26,812 bases of DNA from UBA2040 sp002384725 (GCA_963926475.1 CAWUXE010000008.1:1-26812); one strand, 5' to 3'. Numbered from the stretch's first letter, positions 14,905-23,795 are shown. Numbers and translations: made by a program. The notes: generated by a model not told the origin, from the sequence alone.

Positions 14905-14920
14905 CCGAGGTTAAGACTTT
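14895..14920 (-). terminator. Terminator of the beta-helix lipoprotein gene
   Basis: The arms AAAGTCCTAACC and GGTTAAGACTTT pair with one mismatch. On the minus strand the stem is followed by TTTTTTT, which fits rho-independent termination of the lipoprotein message. The structure overlaps the last codons of the convergent phoB-like gene and could also end that transcript weakly. Confidence 0.65.
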
Positions 14921-14945
14921 AATTAGTAAGTAAATAGGTTTGTTT

Positions 14946-16190
14946 TTATAAATTCTTAAACCATGTTCCTGAAATCCAAGTTGATGCTGAGACTCCCGAA
15001 CCATCGACAATGACATTCCCAGAATTCTGTGCGTCTGTTTCCAAAGAAGCTCCTGAAGTATTTGCGGTAAACTTTAATGGAGTTGTAACGTCTACATTAG
15101 CAGTTCCTCCTGTTAATTTAAATGATCCATTTACGACGTTTGTTAAGGTTTGATCATGTTGAATGTCGAACCCTTTGGAAAATCCTTCTATTACGATATT
15201 CGAAACTGTCGCTTTTGTTCCTTCACGGAATTTCGCGCCTGATGTTGCTGCTGCGGAACCTCGCCCAATTAATTCAATATTGGACAAAGTTGGATTTGAA
15301 AAAGGAGTCGCTGCATTGTTTGAGGAATTATTATCTCCTTCAATACCACGATCACCTTCAGTTGCCGATTGCACTGCTCTCCAGTAATTACCTGTTCCAC
15401 TCCATCCAAAGGTAAAGTCAAACGAATCATCACCTGAACCATAAGACAAAGCATACGACATATTCACGGTTCCTCCAAAAAACTCGAATCCATCATCGGC
15501 ACATTTAAAAGCTTGTAAATGATCCAAAGTCGTTCCGTTTCCAACTCCATTGAAAGAAAAGCCGTTCAGTTCGGTATCAGCTGTGATTTGTTTACCGGCA
15601 TATTCAACGCGGATATATTGCATAACGCCGGAATTGTCGGATGGATTTGTTCCACCATACGTTCCTGTTTGACCTTCACCAATTGGATCAACTCCATTAT
15701 TTATAGGTGCGTATCCATTTACAATAATTCCACCCCAATCACCCGGTTGAGGATTTGACTTGATCGTTGTGAACACTATAGGACAAGATTCACTCCCCAT
15801 TGCCATTATTCTCGATCCTCGTAATATAGATAGGAATGGAATGGTGTTGTCATCAGCAGCGTAAATCATTGTACCACAAGGAATAGTCAAGACCGCTCCA
15901 GCATCTACAAAAACACCACCTGAAAGCATGTAATTTTTAGTAGCATCTAATGCAATATTCTCTTTGATTGTTCCGGTAATCTTTTCGTATGAAACTCCAT
16001 TAATCGTGGTCGTTTCTATCTTATATGTCGACGCATCCGCAAACTCACATGTTCCATCATCCTTTTTTGCTTTGTCATTGTAGTTTGTTGCTGTTGGATC
16101 AGTACATCCTTTTTTCTTACAAGATGTAAATGTTAAGGCAAATGCCGCGGCAAGTACCATTGTTCCTAATTTCAATTTTCCTGTTTTCAT
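14946..16190 (-). CDS. Lipoprotein with a Cys-x-D-P-x-A-x-N-Y motif and beta-helix-like body
   Basis: A 414-aa lipoprotein: the signal peptide ends in a lipobox FTSC (Cys24). A short GCTDPTATNYNDKAKKDDG calcium/thrombospondin-3-like motif of the kind common in Bacteroidota surface proteins follows. The rest is a glycine/asparagine-rich parallel beta-helix-like chain, with PGDWGGIIVNGYAPIN, VMQYIRVEYAGKQI, LDHLQAFKCADDGFEFFGG and later repeats. No T9SS tail is present. Similar proteins are usually annotated as hypothetical. Its place between an orphan phoB and a phosphate cotransporter, divergent from the latter, suggests a role in phosphate scavenging at the cell surface, perhaps binding organophosphate for the TonB receptor. 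That role is inference. Confidence 0.7.
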   Translation of the reverse strand: MKTGKLKLGTMVLAAAFALTFTSCKKKGCTDPTATNYNDKAKKDDGTCEFADASTYKIETTTINGVSYEKITGTIKENIALDATKNYMLSGGVFVDAGAVLTIPCGTMIYAADDNTIPFLSILRGSRIMAMGSESCPIVFTTIKSNPQPGDWGGIIVNGYAPINNGVDPIGEGQTGTYGGTNPSDNSGVMQYIRVEYAGKQITADTELNGFSFNGVGNGTTLDHLQAFKCADDGFEFFGGTVNMSYALSYGSGDDSFDFTFGWSGTGNYWRAVQSATEGDRGIEGDNNSSNNAATPFSNPTLSNIELIGRGSAAATSGAKFREGTKATVSNIVIEGFSKGFDIQHDQTLTNVVNGSFKLTGGTANVDVTTPLKFTANTSGASLETDAQNSGNVIVDGSGVSASTWISGTWFKNL

Positions 16191-16347
16191 ATTTTTTTTC
16201 TAATTATTTGATGAGACAAATTTCGAGTTTCTTTACCGAGAGGAAGTTTCCTAATCTTTATATATGTATCAACTATTTGTTAAGTAAAATTCATATCTGA
16301 ATCAGATTAGGTGTATATTCCCTTGTTTTTACTGGCCTCTGTTTTTG

Positions 16348-16368
16348 TTAATGTTAACTTAACACCAA
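16348..16368 (+). promoter_or_regulatory. Candidate PHO-box-like site upstream of the Na+/Pi cotransporter
   Basis: TTAA begins at 16348 and again at 16359, exactly 11 bases apart, within GTTAATGTTAACTTAACACC (a further TTAA starts at 16354). The site lies about 70 bases before the cotransporter ATG and also faces the divergent lipoprotein gene. It shares the 11-bp phasing with the sites near 20746-20793 and 23796-23820. Confidence 0.45.
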
Positions 16369-16379
16369 TAAAATCATTC

Positions 16380-16406
16380 CCGTAAAATCATGGACTAATT
16401 TTACGG
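16380..16406. promoter_or_regulatory. 9-bp perfect inverted repeat at the cotransporter promoter
   Basis: CCGTAAAAT (16380-16388) and ATTTTACGG (16398-16406) are perfect inverted copies with a 9-bp spacer. The right arm overlaps TAATTTTA (16396-16403), a one-mismatch match to the -7 consensus. It could be an operator covering the promoter or a hairpin in the leader. Confidence 0.4.
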
Positions 16407-16427
16407 CAAACAAAATGAATAGTTGTT

Positions 16428-18539
16428 ATGAAAAATGCGTTTAAAATTCTTTTAGTTGTTTGGATTGGAATACTTGGTTCTTTTTCAGTAATGGCTGGCA
16501 CAGAGCCTACCGAATCACCATATGATGAAACAATTTTTCAAAATGTTACGGCAAAAGCTGGTGAAGCGAAGCTAAGCATTTCATGGTCGATCGACTACGC
16601 TGTTTTGGATTCTTTAGAAGCACAAGGTTATGTGGTTGCCATAAAGTACAACACAGAAATTAGATCGAAAAGAGAAAAAAGTGGTTACGAAAACTCCGGG
16701 TACTGGACGATTAAAGATTTGCCTCTGAATACAACTTCACACGAAATCGACGATCTCATTGGTGGTGAAAAGTATGTATATAAAGTAGGAATTACGAAAG
16801 GTGATGATTCAGTTTGGTCTGAAAAAGGAAAAGTAGAAACGAATCGAGTTTGGGGATTATTCAAACTATTAGTTCTAATTGGTGCGCTTGGTATGTTCAT
16901 CTACGGGATGAAAATAATGAGTGAAGGTTTGCAACAAGCCGCTGGATCTAAATTGCGAAATTTATTAGGCTCTATAACCTCAAACCGATTCAAAGGTGTT
17001 TTAACTGGATTCGGAATTACATCTATTGTTCAATCTTCGTCTGTTACTACCGTGATGACGGTTTCGTTTGTAAATGCAGGATTGATGACTTTAGTTCAAT
17101 CTGCAGGTGTGATGATGGGCGCGAATATCGGTACGACAATCACAGGTTGGTTAATTAACCTATTCGGATTTAAAGTTAGTGTAGGGTCATATGCATTGAT
17201 CTTCATTGCGATTGGTGCTCCATTCATGTTCATCGGAAAGAAAAAGTTAAAAGCATGGGCAAGTGCCATTATTGGTTTTGCTCTATTGTTCATGGGATTA
17301 AGCGAATTGAAAGACGCTGTCCCCGAGCTTTCTCCAGATTCAGCCCTGGTTCAGTTTTTTATTAATTACAAAGACATTCCTTTTATTAGCACTGTATTGT
17401 TCGTGCTTTTGGGAACCTTGGTAACCATTGTAATTCAGTCCTCATCGGCGGCAATGGCTTTGACCATGACGCTCGTTGCAGGTGGAATTATTCCATTTGA
17501 AGTAGCTGCCGCGATGATTTTAGGTGAAAACATAGGAACAACTATAACAGCTGAATTGGCCTCATTGGTTGGAAACGTGCATGCCAAACGGTCGGCGAGA
17601 ATACATACTATGTTTAATCTAATTGGTGTGACATGGGCAATTTTAGCCTTTCCATTGTTAACAAGTGGAATTGGAATGTTTATGAATTATTTCAACTTGG
17701 GTGACCCTTTTTTAGATACGAAGGAGGCTTCCAATACTGGTTTAGCGTTATTTCATACTAGTTTCAACTTAATGAACGTTCTTCTATTGATTGGTTTCGT
17801 TCCTTGGTTGGTTCGTGTTGCAGAGCGCACAGTAAAATCAAAAGGTGCGGCAGACGAGGTATTCCATCTAGATTATATCGGCACTGGAATAATGGCGACA
17901 CCAGAATTGTCATTACTTGAAGCGAAGAAAGAAATTGCAAAGTTTGGTGAAATCACGAGTCGCATGTCCACTTTGACAAGAGAATTATTGTACGAGAAAA
18001 ACGCGAAGGCGAAAAAAGTACTTTTAGAAAAAATAGCCAAATACGAAGACATTACTGACCGAGTTGAAATTGAAGTGGCGAACTACTTGAACAAGCTTTC
18101 AGAGAGTGAATTATCTCAAGAAACAGCCAGCCGTATTCGATCTATGAACAGTACCGCTAATGATTTGGAAAGAATTGGAGATATCTTCTACCAAATTTCC
18201 AAAACCATGGAACGTAAGGACGATCAAAAAATCTACTTCTTACCAGAACAAAGAAACAGCTTGGGTGAAATGTTTAATTTGGTGGATGATGCGTTCAAAA
18301 TCATGATTGATAATTTAATCGCTCACCACGAAGGAGTGTTATTGGATCCTGCGAAACAAGCTGAAGTTCGTATCAATGAGATGCGTGATAAATTAAGAAG
18401 CGCTTATTTGCAAGATTTATCTGATAACAAAGATTTTAATATGCAAGGTGGAATGATTTACAACGATGTATTCTCGTCTTTAGAGAAGGTTGGTGACCAT
18501 ATCATAAACGTTACAGAGGCAGTTGTAGGAAAGATTTAA
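16428..18539 (+). CDS. Na+/phosphate cotransporter with C-terminal PhoU and N-terminal FN3-like domain
   Basis: A 703-aa inner membrane transporter. A signal peptide (ending near VMAG) is followed by a ~105-residue periplasmic domain with fibronectin type III features (KLSISWSIDY, YWTIKDLPLN, GGEKYVYKVGITKGDD). The NptA/PF02690 core follows with two inverted repeats, each with a QSSS motif (Q202, Q337) and GANIGTTIT or GENIGTTIT. Residues ~500-700 form helical PhoU-like repeats (RIRSMNSTANDLERIGDIFY, FSSLEKVGDHIINVTE). The family takes up phosphate with sodium; PhoU-like tails are usual, whereas the FN3-like front is an addition I do not expect. Phased TTAA elements upstream fit induction by phosphate limitation. 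A nested hairpin terminator follows. Confidence 0.9.
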   Translation: MKNAFKILLVVWIGILGSFSVMAGTEPTESPYDETIFQNVTAKAGEAKLSISWSIDYAVLDSLEAQGYVVAIKYNTEIRSKREKSGYENSGYWTIKDLPLNTTSHEIDDLIGGEKYVYKVGITKGDDSVWSEKGKVETNRVWGLFKLLVLIGALGMFIYGMKIMSEGLQQAAGSKLRNLLGSITSNRFKGVLTGFGITSIVQSSSVTTVMTVSFVNAGLMTLVQSAGVMMGANIGTTITGWLINLFGFKVSVGSYALIFIAIGAPFMFIGKKKLKAWASAIIGFALLFMGLSELKDAVPELSPDSALVQFFINYKDIPFISTVLFVLLGTLVTIVIQSSSAAMALTMTLVAGGIIPFEVAAAMILGENIGTTITAELASLVGNVHAKRSARIHTMFNLIGVTWAILAFPLLTSGIGMFMNYFNLGDPFLDTKEASNTGLALFHTSFNLMNVLLLIGFVPWLVRVAERTVKSKGAADEVFHLDYIGTGIMATPELSLLEAKKEIAKFGEITSRMSTLTRELLYEKNAKAKKVLLEKIAKYEDITDRVEIEVANYLNKLSESELSQETASRIRSMNSTANDLERIGDIFYQISKTMERKDDQKIYFLPEQRNSLGEMFNLVDDAFKIMIDNLIAHHEGVLLDPAKQAEVRINEMRDKLRSAYLQDLSDNKDFNMQGGMIYNDVFSSLEKVGDHIINVTEAVVGKI

Positions 18540-18564
18540 TATTTCCTTAGAATAAGATTTTAAC

Positions 18565-18613
18565 GGAGTGACCCCGTGCCGATAGCTATCGGGATCGGGA
18601 TTGCTCCTTTTTT
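18565..18613 (+). terminator. Terminator of the Na+/Pi cotransporter with nested CCGATAGCTATCGG palindrome
   Basis: The outer arms GGAGTGACCCCG (18565-18576) and CGGGATTGCTCC (18596-18607) pair with one mismatch and two G-T pairs. An inner perfect palindrome, CCGATAGCTATCGG, sits at 18579-18592. The stem is followed by TTTTTT. The GC-rich palindrome contrasts with the AT-rich surroundings and looks like an interspersed element recruited as a terminator. Confidence 0.75.
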
Positions 18614-19345
18614 ATTTGAAAGTACGTTAATTTTCCTTTTACTGAAGCTGAATAAGAATAATCGATTGAAATTTTCGCTATTTGTTTGCCTCTTATCAAA
18701 TTTAGGAAGGAAAAGTATAAAGAATGGTTTTAGTAATTGAGTTTTTCCGCTCAATTAAAAAGATTTCTTTTAAGAATGACCAAATGCTTCATATTGGAAT
18801 TTCCAATCGTTTATCGTTACGAAAACAGAAGATGTGGCAGCAATCGCACCTCCTTATTCCACTCCACGGAAAATCGATGAAATTTGCATACGAAAACACA
18901 AAACCTGGTGTTAATTATCTTGAGGAAACGGCATCAATTCATTAGGCCTATGCTAACCAACCTCGAATGACCAATTCGCCATTCAGATAGGCTAAATAAA
19001 ATCAAGCATAATTCCCTTGATAACAATTGCAGTTAAAATAAGACCTGCGACAAAAAACCAACCCTTCCAGCAAAATTGTGACATCGATACACGTAAATTC
19101 CTGTTGAATAGGGACCTGGAATTAATTGATTATACGCATTAAATCCAGAAAAGGGGTCGTGTGTTATTCATTTTTATTTGCGCACGATTTCAGATTCCCT
19201 GGGAGCATTATGCACTGGAGGGCTAACAATAGAAAAACAACTTATTTTAAAGAAAATACGCGTAATTTCATTAAAGCGTAATCCTTGACTTTCTTTGATG
19301 CTTCTTTTGAATTGACTGTTTTATTCACGAATGTTTATTTAAGCA
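18614..19345. other. 732-bp spacer without a supported gene
   Basis: No recognisable protein is found. A 73-codon plus-strand frame (18724-18945) and short fragments in other frames (for example TKTEDVAAIAPPYSTPRKID, plus strand near 18830) look like degenerate coding relics. On the minus strand, 19084-18992 could encode a 30-aa peptide MSQFCWKGWFFVAGLILTAI plus ten more residues, with one membrane helix. It has no promoter match and may be a fragment. The segment is probably old decayed sequence between the cotransporter and the porin. Confidence 0.4.
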
Positions 19346-19380
19346 AAAAATCCTGCTTCGGAAACCGAAGCAGGATTTTT
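19346..19380 (-). terminator. Perfect 16-bp terminator stem after the porin gene
   Basis: AAAAATCCTGCTTCGG (19346-19361) and CCGAAGCAGGATTTTT (19365-19380) are perfect complements with a three-base loop and T-runs in both directions. It ends the porin message 16 bases past its stop codon and would also stop transcription coming from the left. Confidence 0.85.
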
Positions 19381-19396
19381 ATTTTCTGTTTTTATT

Positions 19397-20605
19397 TTAG
19401 AGATGAAAATCAAATTGTAATCTCCACATTAAACCATCATCGGCACCGTCTATTTGTTGATACCCAATGTCTGATTGAACTTTTAGACTATGTCCAGCTA
19501 TGTATTTCGAAAAACCAAGCACATATTGATTTTCATCATTCCCCACTGCACTGTGCGAAGTCCTTAACTTAGTATATCTTACAGCAAACTCATAGTTGCT
19601 TTTGCAAAGATAACCTGCGTCTACACTAATTGCCGACCCTGTAAAATAAGTCCCAGCTTTTGATCCATCGGCATAATACAAAATAGGATTTCTTCCATCT
19701 GTTCCTCTTATTGCGAATTCACCCATCAAAGAAAACCCTTTGTACTTAAACATCAAATCAGCTATTCCAGTGTAAAGTGTTTTGTAGTTCTTGTCATCTC
19801 CGAAGAAAAATGAACCGAGGTTACCTCTACTCCTAGCCGCTTTATCATTGATGTCGAAAGTAGCTCCAATTGCCAATTTCGGTTTGCTTTCACGCGCTAA
19901 ATCAGAACCTAAATAATCTCCTTTCGAAGCGAAATCGCCCATAGGCAAAAAATCAACTCGATACGTATATTCCAAGCCTCCACCTGTATTTCCTGCTGTT
20001 ACGTTTCTACCCTCACCTTGAGAAATAGCGATAGTTTGATTTAATTTGGATTTACCAATATTTGCCTTATGACTTAACTGGATTCCCATATCGCGATCAA
20101 GATTGAAACGACTATTCAATAGAGAACGATCTACGAATTGCATATTTGCGGAAGAAATAACTCGTTCCCTATTTCCTGGAAGCTTTGTTTGCCCTACTAG
20201 CAATGAGAAATTTTCATAAAAATTATAATCAAAGTACGCATCTAGCATCATGTTCGCTCCGCCGCCTTGCGCATCAAAGTCACTAATTCCATTGTCTCTA
20301 TTTGTTAGACCTAACTCCATTTTATATTTGAGCTTTTTCGAAAAAGCGTGACCATCAAATTTCAAACGTGCCCGGCGGACTAAAAAATTCGTCCCTAAAC
20401 CTTCAACATAACCCAAATCATCTTTTCTAATATTCCAGTCTGCAATGAATAGAGATTGAAATCTTAAACCAAACTTAATAGAAAAGTCTCCGTTTGGGTT
20501 AGCATATCTAAAACCTTTACCAAATTCATAGGGTTTTAATTGACCGTAGACAAACGAAGTAAAAGTTAAACTTGTAATTAAAAGAAAGACTTGTAATCTT
20601 TTCAT
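19397..20605 (-). CDS. Phosphate-selective porin (OprO/OprP family)
   Basis: A 402-aa outer membrane channel protein. A signal peptide (MKRLQVFLLITSLTFTSFVYGQ region, cleaved near YG-Q) is followed by a barrel with family marks: FSIKFGLRFQSLFIADW, FLVRRARLKFDG, VGQTKLPGNRERVISS, MQFVDRSLLNSRF and a C-terminal LQFDFHL ending in an aromatic-rich strand. The family passes phosphate or polyphosphate. The start is MKRLQ at 20605, since the frame extended to 20656 lacks a signal peptide in place. A CATCTTTG element at 20628-20621 is a near match to the -7 box, and phased TTAA elements lie further upstream. The gene is on the same strand as the TonB receptor, 190 bases downstream of it. Confidence 0.9.
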   Translation of the reverse strand: MKRLQVFLLITSLTFTSFVYGQLKPYEFGKGFRYANPNGDFSIKFGLRFQSLFIADWNIRKDDLGYVEGLGTNFLVRRARLKFDGHAFSKKLKYKMELGLTNRDNGISDFDAQGGGANMMLDAYFDYNFYENFSLLVGQTKLPGNRERVISSANMQFVDRSLLNSRFNLDRDMGIQLSHKANIGKSKLNQTIAISQGEGRNVTAGNTGGGLEYTYRVDFLPMGDFASKGDYLGSDLARESKPKLAIGATFDINDKAARSRGNLGSFFFGDDKNYKTLYTGIADLMFKYKGFSLMGEFAIRGTDGRNPILYYADGSKAGTYFTGSAISVDAGYLCKSNYEFAVRYTKLRTSHSAVGNDENQYVLGFSKYIAGHSLKVQSDIGYQQIDGADDGLMWRLQFDFHL

Positions 20606-20665
20606 AGCACTTTTTTTGTGCAAAGATGACTTTTCCAACCCTTTCAATCTAACCACATTTCCGAT

Positions 20666-20683
20666 GGTAACCTAAACTTAAAA
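20666..20683 (-). promoter_or_regulatory. Candidate PHO-box-like site close to the porin promoter
   Basis: On the minus strand TTTTAAGTTTAGGTTACC has TTAA and TTAC starting 11 bases apart (20681 and 20670). It matches ATAAGTTTAGGATAAC upstream of the phoB-phoR pair at 13 of 16 positions, suggesting one regulator reads both. It lies about 40 bases before the candidate -7 box. Confidence 0.45.
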
Positions 20684-20745
20684 TCTAATATTCAACCTTA
20701 TATTTTTGAAATACAAGTTATACCTGCTATTGAGTATACTTTCTG

Positions 20746-20793
20746 TTAAAATACTTTTAACCATCACATCTTTTTAAGTTAACATAGGCTTAA
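20746..20793 (-). promoter_or_regulatory. Candidate PHO-box-like array: TTAA phased at 11 bp
   Basis: TTAA begins at 20746, 20757, 20779 and 20790: spacings 11, 22 and 11. On the minus strand the cores read TGTTAAG, TGTTAAC, GGTTAAA and TTTTAAC. Known PHO boxes are direct repeats with an 11-bp period. The array lies just past the TonB receptor stop codon and about 140-190 bases before the porin ATG. Confidence 0.5.
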
Positions 20794-20795
20794 CA

Positions 20796-23675
20796 TTAAA
20801 ACGAGTAAGTCACACTCCCGCTAATATTACTTCCCAATTTATACGTGTTCACTTCCTGCCAATCTCCGGCATTTATGCGATCTTCCTGCATAACTCGGAA
20901 GAGGTTATTTGTCAAATTATTCCCCTTAATTCCGACCGCCCAATGACTATTCATTTTCACGTTTACCACTGCGTTCAAAGTGTTATTTTGGAATTGATAC
21001 TGATCACCAACGCCTTGGGTACCCACGGCATAAAGCGATTTTCCAGAATAGGAATAAGTTAAGGCGAACATCATTTTCATTGGATCTTTACTTATCACCT
21101 CAGTAGAACGTCTAATTAGTTTTTCATATTTCGCACTTACGTTAAACATGAACGGTGAAGCGCCTTGAAGAGGTCTTCTTGGATTGGTCGTAAATCCTGT
21201 TTGATCATCGATAGTGATTTGAGAATAGATATAGGCAATGTTTCCGGCCAACGAGAAATTTTTCAGTTTTGAGTTATCTCTTTTTTCCTCTTTCACTAAA
21301 AAAGAAAGGTTCTTAGCATATTCTAACTCAATACCAGTAACCAATCCACCATCTGTATTGTCAAACGAAATAATTTGGCCACCAGACGATGGACGCATAA
21401 TTTGCTCAATCGGTGTTTCCAGAATTTTTCCAAATCCGCCAATCGATATCATATCACCACTATTTTTTGTGTAAACTTCATATCTCAAATCTAGATTGTT
21501 ATTGATTCCATTCGTCAAATTTGGATTACCTATCTGAGCCATTCCTGCAATTTGCGCCAAGTATTCAAAAGGCGCTACTTCAAAGAATTTAGGCCGTGTA
21601 ATAGTTCGACTAGCCCCAAATCGAATCAATTGGTTTTCATTGATATTAAATTTTGCTGCTAAGCTGGGCATAAAATCTAATCCGGAAATAATATTTCTAT
21701 CTATTTTATCTGCTTGCACCTGATTTCTGCTTTCTACGGATTGAAATCCACTTTCTAGACGAACATTTGGTATTACTTCCCATTTGTAGTTTATCATCCA
21801 ACGCATGCCAATATTTCCACCTTTAATATCTTGGTAAGCTGAATATCCATTCCCAGGATTTGCCGACTCTTCAATTCGAAATAAACCTGCTTTTAAGTTT
21901 TCATCGTTTAAATAAGCATCTGGTGAATTGATATCAAAATTATCCCCAATTTGGTCCGCCAAAGGTTTAGCCAAATAATTGAACTGTCTGAATTTGAACG
22001 AGCGATCTTTCACTTTTATATCTCCACCAACAATCAATTTCAGGCTAGAAAGTACGGTGTCAGCCTTTTTATTTTCAAAGAAAGTATAGTCCAAATCACC
22101 ATGTAGAGCAATTTCAGATTCATTCAAGTCCGAAAAGAAACGGTGTGTGTGATTTGCATCCAATGCTAACAAACGGTAATGAGAAATATCATTTCTATCT
22201 GAATATTGTGCGGAAATCTGTCTTCTGTCAGGTTCAACAGAACTTGTAATAGAATAAGATGCTCCGTAATTCAGATTTAATTTACCTTTCAAAATTTCCT
22301 TCGTCGACCCTAGGATTTGAAAATTGTGCAATTGGTTTTGTTTGAACGTATATCGTCTAGAATAGACCTCTTTTTCTTCACCAAAATCTCTGTGATATCC
22401 CCATGTTTGAAAATTTTCATCATCTGAGTTATTGATGAACAAATAATTGGCCGTCAAGGAAGTTTTCTTGTTGAGATCGTATAACAAAGTGAAGAGTCCA
22501 GATGAAGAGGTAGAGAACGTTTCCTTTTTCGTTTCAAAGTCGTATTGCAATTGATTTTGAGCATTTATAAATCGTGAGTTTCCATTTTGAATTTGAAATC
22601 CAGTATTATGCGAAGCCATTACCACAAAACCAATTCCTGAATTCTCTTTTACAAACTTTCTATAGTTTCCTCCTTCGATTTTAAAACTTTGTGCAGGCTG
22701 AGCCGTCGTTCTTCTTGGGTTGAAATTGTTGGCGAAACCGGTTCCATTATTCATTTCATCCGAACTATATAGCCCATCTTTATAAATTGAGGTAGCGTTT
22801 CGTATACTAGCTGATTTGACCTGGTCAGAAAGTGTTCTAGATCCATCATCAAATCCAAGGTAATCGAATTTTCCGCCATTGTACGTATCAAATGATTTAA
22901 AAGTTGTTCCCGTATTTACTCCTCCACCTATCGAAATATTCAAGGTAGGATTTCGGAAAACTCTTTTCGTCCGGATGTTAATTACTCCTCCTGCAAAATC
23001 TCCATAATAATTAGGCGCCATCATTTTCCCTACTTCCAGAACATCAATAATTGAGGTTGGGAAGATATCCATAGGAATCACCCTCAATTCAGGATTTGGT
23101 GAAGGCACCGGCAATCCGTTCAAATAAGCCGCATTATATCTATCCCCCATTCCGCGCACATAAAGCACACTATTTGATGAACTTATACCAGACATCTTCG
23201 TAAGTGCTTCTTTTGTATCACTGCTTCCTTGCGCTGTAATTTGTTCGCTTGTTTGCTTGGAATCCATTCCAGAACTTTCTTTTATCTCTTCATTCAAATC
23301 GCTAACTGCAGTTTTATTTCTGATTGCGACTACTTGTACGATATCAAATTCAACCAATGGCGCCTGCATTTCCACTAACAATGGTTCATTGAAACCTTGA
23401 GATAATTCAATCTCAAATATTAAATTCTTTAAACCACCTTGTCTAAAAGAAACTAAATTTTTTCCTGGTTTAGTTTGCACCTTAAATGTTCCATCAAAAT
23501 CAGTAACTGCTCCTTTGGCAACAGTACTATCCGCGTTCAACATTAACACTTTAACGAATGCGACAGGAACTTTTTCTCCATTTTCAGTAACTACCACCTT
23601 CCCTGTAAAAATAGCTTCTTGTCCCCATGCGATAGAGCCTAAAAATAACAAAGTAAAAAGAAATATATTTTTCAT
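20796..23675 (-). CDS. TonB-dependent outer membrane receptor
   Basis: A 959-aa receptor. A signal peptide ends near IAWGQ. A carboxypeptidase-regulatory-like beta domain follows (about 22-110; FTGKVVVTENGEKVPVAF, TDFDGTFKVQ), then the plug (about 140-240; VRGMGDRYNAAYLNGLPVPS, GGVINIRTKRVF), then a ~700-residue 22-strand barrel. The ending SGSVTYSF has the terminal Phe needed for barrel assembly. I use the ATG at 23675: it gives a proper signal peptide and lies just after a consensus promoter, whereas 23702 would be upstream of transcription. The location next to porin and phoB-phoR suggests uptake of a phosphorus-containing ligand. The ligand is unknown. Confidence 0.92.
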   Translation of the reverse strand: MKNIFLFTLLFLGSIAWGQEAIFTGKVVVTENGEKVPVAFVKVLMLNADSTVAKGAVTDFDGTFKVQTKPGKNLVSFRQGGLKNLIFEIELSQGFNEPLLVEMQAPLVEFDIVQVVAIRNKTAVSDLNEEIKESSGMDSKQTSEQITAQGSSDTKEALTKMSGISSSNSVLYVRGMGDRYNAAYLNGLPVPSPNPELRVIPMDIFPTSIIDVLEVGKMMAPNYYGDFAGGVINIRTKRVFRNPTLNISIGGGVNTGTTFKSFDTYNGGKFDYLGFDDGSRTLSDQVKSASIRNATSIYKDGLYSSDEMNNGTGFANNFNPRRTTAQPAQSFKIEGGNYRKFVKENSGIGFVVMASHNTGFQIQNGNSRFINAQNQLQYDFETKKETFSTSSSGLFTLLYDLNKKTSLTANYLFINNSDDENFQTWGYHRDFGEEKEVYSRRYTFKQNQLHNFQILGSTKEILKGKLNLNYGASYSITSSVEPDRRQISAQYSDRNDISHYRLLALDANHTHRFFSDLNESEIALHGDLDYTFFENKKADTVLSSLKLIVGGDIKVKDRSFKFRQFNYLAKPLADQIGDNFDINSPDAYLNDENLKAGLFRIEESANPGNGYSAYQDIKGGNIGMRWMINYKWEVIPNVRLESGFQSVESRNQVQADKIDRNIISGLDFMPSLAAKFNINENQLIRFGASRTITRPKFFEVAPFEYLAQIAGMAQIGNPNLTNGINNNLDLRYEVYTKNSGDMISIGGFGKILETPIEQIMRPSSGGQIISFDNTDGGLVTGIELEYAKNLSFLVKEEKRDNSKLKNFSLAGNIAYIYSQITIDDQTGFTTNPRRPLQGASPFMFNVSAKYEKLIRRSTEVISKDPMKMMFALTYSYSGKSLYAVGTQGVGDQYQFQNNTLNAVVNVKMNSHWAVGIKGNNLTNNLFRVMQEDRINAGDWQEVNTYKLGSNISGSVTYSF

Positions 23676-23699
23676 AGTTAATGTATCAATAATCTTCGA

Positions 23700-23729
23700 C
23701 AAAGGTACCTTGACCAGGCATTACTCCAA
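23700..23729 (-). promoter_or_regulatory. Consensus promoter (TTG-N19-TACCTTTG) of the TonB receptor
   Basis: TTG (23729-23727) and TACCTTTG (23707-23700) are separated by 19 bases. The element ends 24 bases before ATG 23675 and fixes the start choice for the receptor gene. Confidence 0.7.
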
Positions 23730-23795
23730 TCATTACTGCTCTTATGCTTTTATTAAGCTTTCTTAATCTTGGGCTAATATTTGTTCTTACTTTCT

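Noticed and set aside
15122..15415. 97-codon plus-strand ORF inside the lipoprotein gene
   Set aside because: It is an antisense shadow of the lipoprotein gene, whose lipobox and repeats are unambiguous.
14946..16190. Type IX secretion of the beta-helix lipoprotein
   Set aside because: It has a lipobox and no C-terminal sorting domain of either type.
18724..18945. 73-codon plus-strand ORF
   Set aside because: Unlike any protein I recognise, no promoter or signal; several other frames across it look equally protein-like, which suggests decay.
20605..20656. Longer start for the porin at 20656
   Set aside because: The added 17 residues precede a complete signal peptide and cross the candidate -7 box.
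23675..23702. Longer start for the TonB receptor (ATG at 23702)
   Set aside because: It would put nine residues before the signal peptide and lies at or upstream of the predicted transcription start.
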